8,254 bases of DNA from contig CAKPLX010000047.1 of assembly GCA_934167785.1 (NCBI GenBank), positions 1-8,254 on the forward strand, in the 5' to 3' direction. Shown one piece after another: positions 6,541 to 8,254 of this stretch. The notes below the pieces were generated by a model that did not search any database, was not told where the DNA came from, and saw only the letters and a list, made by a program, of their open reading frames with translations. The DNA comes from an uncultured Bacilli bacterium (lineage in GTDB: Bacteria; Bacillota_I; Bacilli_A; RF39; UBA660). A program made the position numbers and the translations under genes. Numbering within the stretch: position 1 is the stretch's first letter; every line of letters starts with the position of its first letter.

Positions 6541-6546
6541 CTCCTA
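6541..6546 (-). promoter_or_regulatory. Ribosome-binding site pointing to a GTG start
   Basis: TAGGAG lies 8 bases before the GTG at 6532. The in-frame GTG at 6541 would abut this site and so cannot be its start. The in-frame ATG at 6514 has no purine-rich site at a suitable distance. Confidence 0.6.
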
Positions 6547-6555
6547 ACGCAACAA

Positions 6556-8115
6556 CTAACTTAATTTTTTCTTATATATTTTATATATTAAAAATAAAAC
6601 ACATAAAATAACTCCAAGATAAGAAGGAATAAATGAAGGAATAGCGTATCTATCTATAACAGCACCAGTTATAACATGTAACATAATATGCAAAAAACTA
6701 AATCCCAACAAAACTATACTTAAATTTAAAAATTTTTGTTCTTTTTTATTCTTACTCTTTATTCTTGAAATTATAGATATAGCCAAAAAAATTGGTAATA
6801 GTAAAAAAATAATTTTAAAAATATATTTATATACTAATCCTAGAATAATCATTGCATAATTTAAAAATTTATTAACAAAATTCTTTTGCTCATAACATTC
6901 AACACTTGCTCTCATATTAGGTAACATATAAAATATATTATCTTCTCCAAAATGATATGGTTTATAAGCTATTATTTCTAATTCTGTTGTAGATGAAAAA
7001 TCTAATTGTCTTTTTGTATTATAATAAACTCCATCATCAGAAGTTGCTGAATATATATCTATTAATGATAAATAATTAACTACATATGAATCCAAAACCT
7101 TAATAGGATGTTTGCAAAAAAGATTAATTATATACTTAACAGCCTGTAAAGATGTAACGTTTTCGTCGTTAGTTTCAATATAATCAGAATCAATTAATTT
7201 ATCGTTATTATAAATATTTACAACCACATATTCTTTTTTATTTTGTTTTAACAATTTTCTCTCACTTTTTGAAAATTTAAGACTATTTAAATATGATTGT
7301 TCATAAATTTCTGCAGTATTTTCTATTTTTACAAAATCCAATGCGCTTATTAATTGATTTCCTAAAGAATTAGATGGATTTCTAGTTGTGTTTGGATTAT
7401 TACCAGTAGAAATTAAAATAAAATTCCATAAATTAATACTTAAAAATAAGCAACAAATACAAAATAAAACTGATAAACTTCTAATGAAAAAATTTTTAAA
7501 ATTTTTATAACTAAAAATACTAATAATATAGGCAATAATCATAGCAAAGAAGCCACAAGAAACATATGGTTGTTTTAAAAACCATGAAAAAATTGTCAAT
7601 AAAGAAAAGAAAATAGTATATAATATATATTTTTTCTTTTGAGAAGAAAAATTTAAATCAAGCCATAATATTGCCAAATACGAAGATAAAATAGCTAAAG
7701 TAATAGCAACATATTCAGTTAATAATGTATGATAAAAACCATATATAAAAGGATTAATAATGATAGAAAATAATATAGCACTAATTATAACTTTAGTTTT
7801 TTTTAAATTAATTTTATTAAAAAAATAACATAATACTTTATAGCAAAATAATAAAAATAACAAATAATAACAAAAGGAATTCATTAATAATCCTTGAGTA
7901 GTTTTTCCAAAAAGAAAATTGCCACCAAAAATTATGAAAGGAAAAACAGGACCACGCACAACATCCCATGTATTCCAAGGAAGAGCCCCTTCAAATATAT
8001 TTACATAGCTCATATAATGAGCACTATCCCAAAGAATAGTAACAGAATATTCAAAATAAAATACGGTAAGAAGAAAGAATAATAAAAGAGGAATATATTT
8101 TTTGTACTTTTTCAT
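6556..8115 (-). CDS. Polytopic membrane glycosyltransferase, GT-C fold (GacL-like candidate)
   Basis: This 519-residue protein has many hydrophobic segments: one at residues 7-24, several between 55 and 235, and more at 415-450, 464-484 and 493-512. A soluble, presumably extracytoplasmic region of about 180 residues lies at 236-415. The first loop after TM1 carries an acidic residue in a WDSAHY context (Asp30), followed by RGPVFPF (54-60). A second acidic site is TEY (133-135), and DRYAIPSFIP is at 488-497. This arrangement is typical of GT-C enzymes (ArnT/PMT/GT39-like), which use polyprenyl-phosphate sugars outside the membrane. The next two genes encode a polyprenyl-phosphate sugar synthase-like GT2 and DUF2304, so a role in adding side chains to an exported polymer is inferred. 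The start at 8115 was chosen over the in-frame ATG at 8145 because it has a ribosome-binding site and does not overlap the previous gene. The stop is TAG. A Wzy-type polymerase is the main alternative, but the acidic first-loop motif argues for GT-C. Confidence 0.75.
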   Translation of the reverse strand: MKKYKKYIPLLLFFLLTVFYFEYSVTILWDSAHYMSYVNIFEGALPWNTWDVVRGPVFPFIIFGGNFLFGKTTQGLLMNSFCYYLLFLLFCYKVLCYFFNKINLKKTKVIISAILFSIIINPFIYGFYHTLLTEYVAITLAILSSYLAILWLDLNFSSQKKKYILYTIFFSLLTIFSWFLKQPYVSCGFFAMIIAYIISIFSYKNFKNFFIRSLSVLFCICCLFLSINLWNFILISTGNNPNTTRNPSNSLGNQLISALDFVKIENTAEIYEQSYLNSLKFSKSERKLLKQNKKEYVVVNIYNNDKLIDSDYIETNDENVTSLQAVKYIINLFCKHPIKVLDSYVVNYLSLIDIYSATSDDGVYYNTKRQLDFSSTTELEIIAYKPYHFGEDNIFYMLPNMRASVECYEQKNFVNKFLNYAMIILGLVYKYIFKIIFLLLPIFLAISIISRIKSKNKKEQKFLNLSIVLLGFSFLHIMLHVITGAVIDRYAIPSFIPSYLGVILCVLFLIYKIYKKKLS

Positions 8116-8122
8116 ATCAAAA

Positions 8123-8254
8123 CTACCTTTCATTTGTAAATTCATATAATTTCTGTACTATCTTTTTTATATGAATTCTAAATCCTTTCGGAAATTTTCT
8201 ACAAATTTTATATAATAAATTTTTTGGCTTATTATCTACTGAAACTTTAAATCT
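8123..8254 (-). CDS. 3' end of an unidentified gene (partial, runs off the window)
   Basis: The minus strand is open from the window edge (8254) to a TAG stop at 8123-8125, giving the last 43 residues of a protein whose start lies outside. The other two minus frames hit stops within the first few codons, which supports this frame in such AT-rich DNA. The tail is strongly basic (about a dozen Lys/Arg), contains a short FPKGFRIHIKKI segment, and ends in FTNER. Basic, amphipathic C-termini like this are common in membrane-associated glycosyltransferases and related polysaccharide enzymes, but no diagnostic motif is present, so I do not assign a function. The stop lies 7 bases before the chosen start of the next gene, and that gene's ribosome-binding site falls inside this frame, so the two genes are very likely in one operon. 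Confidence 0.7.
   Translation of the reverse strand, partial: RFKVSVDNKPKNLLYKICRKFPKGFRIHIKKIVQKLYEFTNER
8126..8130 (-). promoter_or_regulatory. Ribosome-binding site that sets the GT-C gene start
   Basis: AAAGG lies 10 bases before the ATG at 8115. No comparable purine-rich site precedes the upstream in-frame ATG at 8145, which would also overlap the preceding gene by 23 bases. The site therefore favours the start at 8115. Confidence 0.65.

Noticed and set aside
7894..8082. Plus-strand open frame of 62 codons opposite the GT-C gene
   Set aside because: It is antisense to the conserved N-terminal GT-C region; the Lys/Asn/Ser-rich product looks like a shadow frame.
1..8254. CRISPR array, tRNA or rRNA genes, insertion sequence or phage attachment site
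   Set aside because: No regularly spaced repeats, cloverleaf-like sequence, transposase or integrase motif, or terminal inverted repeats pairing around a mobile gene were seen on either strand.
337..8254. Alternative genetic code with TGA read as Trp, considered because of the extreme AT content
   Set aside because: Trp is encoded by TGG throughout, and TGA ends the GT8 gene at the expected place with a coupled start for the next gene.

Overview
The window is a very AT-rich stretch of bacterial DNA, with G+C about a quarter or less by eye. All eight complete genes and one partial gene lie on the minus strand, so transcription runs from position 8254 toward position 1. Purine-rich Shine-Dalgarno sites, ATG/GTG/TTG starts, TGG tryptophan codons, use of all three stop codons and a hairpin-plus-U-tract terminator fit a low-GC Bacillota-type organism with the standard genetic code. 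Genus cannot be judged from the sequence. The genes form a cell-surface polysaccharide (capsule, exopolysaccharide or wall glycan) assembly cluster, and its promoter-proximal part lies beyond position 8254.

In transcription order: the 3' end of an unidentified gene (8254-8123); a GT-C-type polytopic membrane glycosyltransferase (8115-6556); a DPM1/GacI-like polyprenyl-phosphate glycosyltransferase (6532-5792); a small DUF2304 membrane protein (5802-5452); a Wzx-type flippase (5459-4221); a GT8 glycosyltransferase (4113-3118); an AHQDD-type GT2 (3121-2333); and two paralogous GT2 enzymes (2272-1313 and 1308-337). The last 336 bases carry no recognisable gene. They hold a clear rho-independent terminator for the minus strand at 58-84 and, at 156-317, an open frame without a start codon that may be a gene remnant.

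Two functional modules are visible. The GT8 and three GT2 enzymes would build a repeat unit on a lipid carrier in the cytoplasm, and the flippase would export it. The GT-C / DPM1-like / DUF2304 trio matches the architecture of the streptococcal GacL-GacI-GacJ side-chain system. There, a polyprenyl-phosphate sugar is made inside the cell and the GT-C enzyme uses it outside to decorate a polymer. No initiating phosphoglycosyltransferase, Wzy polymerase, nucleotide-sugar enzyme or regulator is visible; these may lie outside the window.

Several genes overlap or nearly touch (TTGA, ATGAGTAA, an 11-base overlap), which suggests translational coupling. The two larger gaps (4114-4220 and 2273-2332) each hold a promoter-like -35/-10 pair with an AT inverted repeat, so the downstream glycosyltransferases may also be transcribed separately. 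The longest open frame overstates the start of six genes; ribosome-binding-site evidence was used to choose the starts given here. The overall cluster type is well known. The least ordinary points are the decoration trio embedded beside a flippase, the promoter-overlapping palindrome, and the TTG start with a strong ribosome site.
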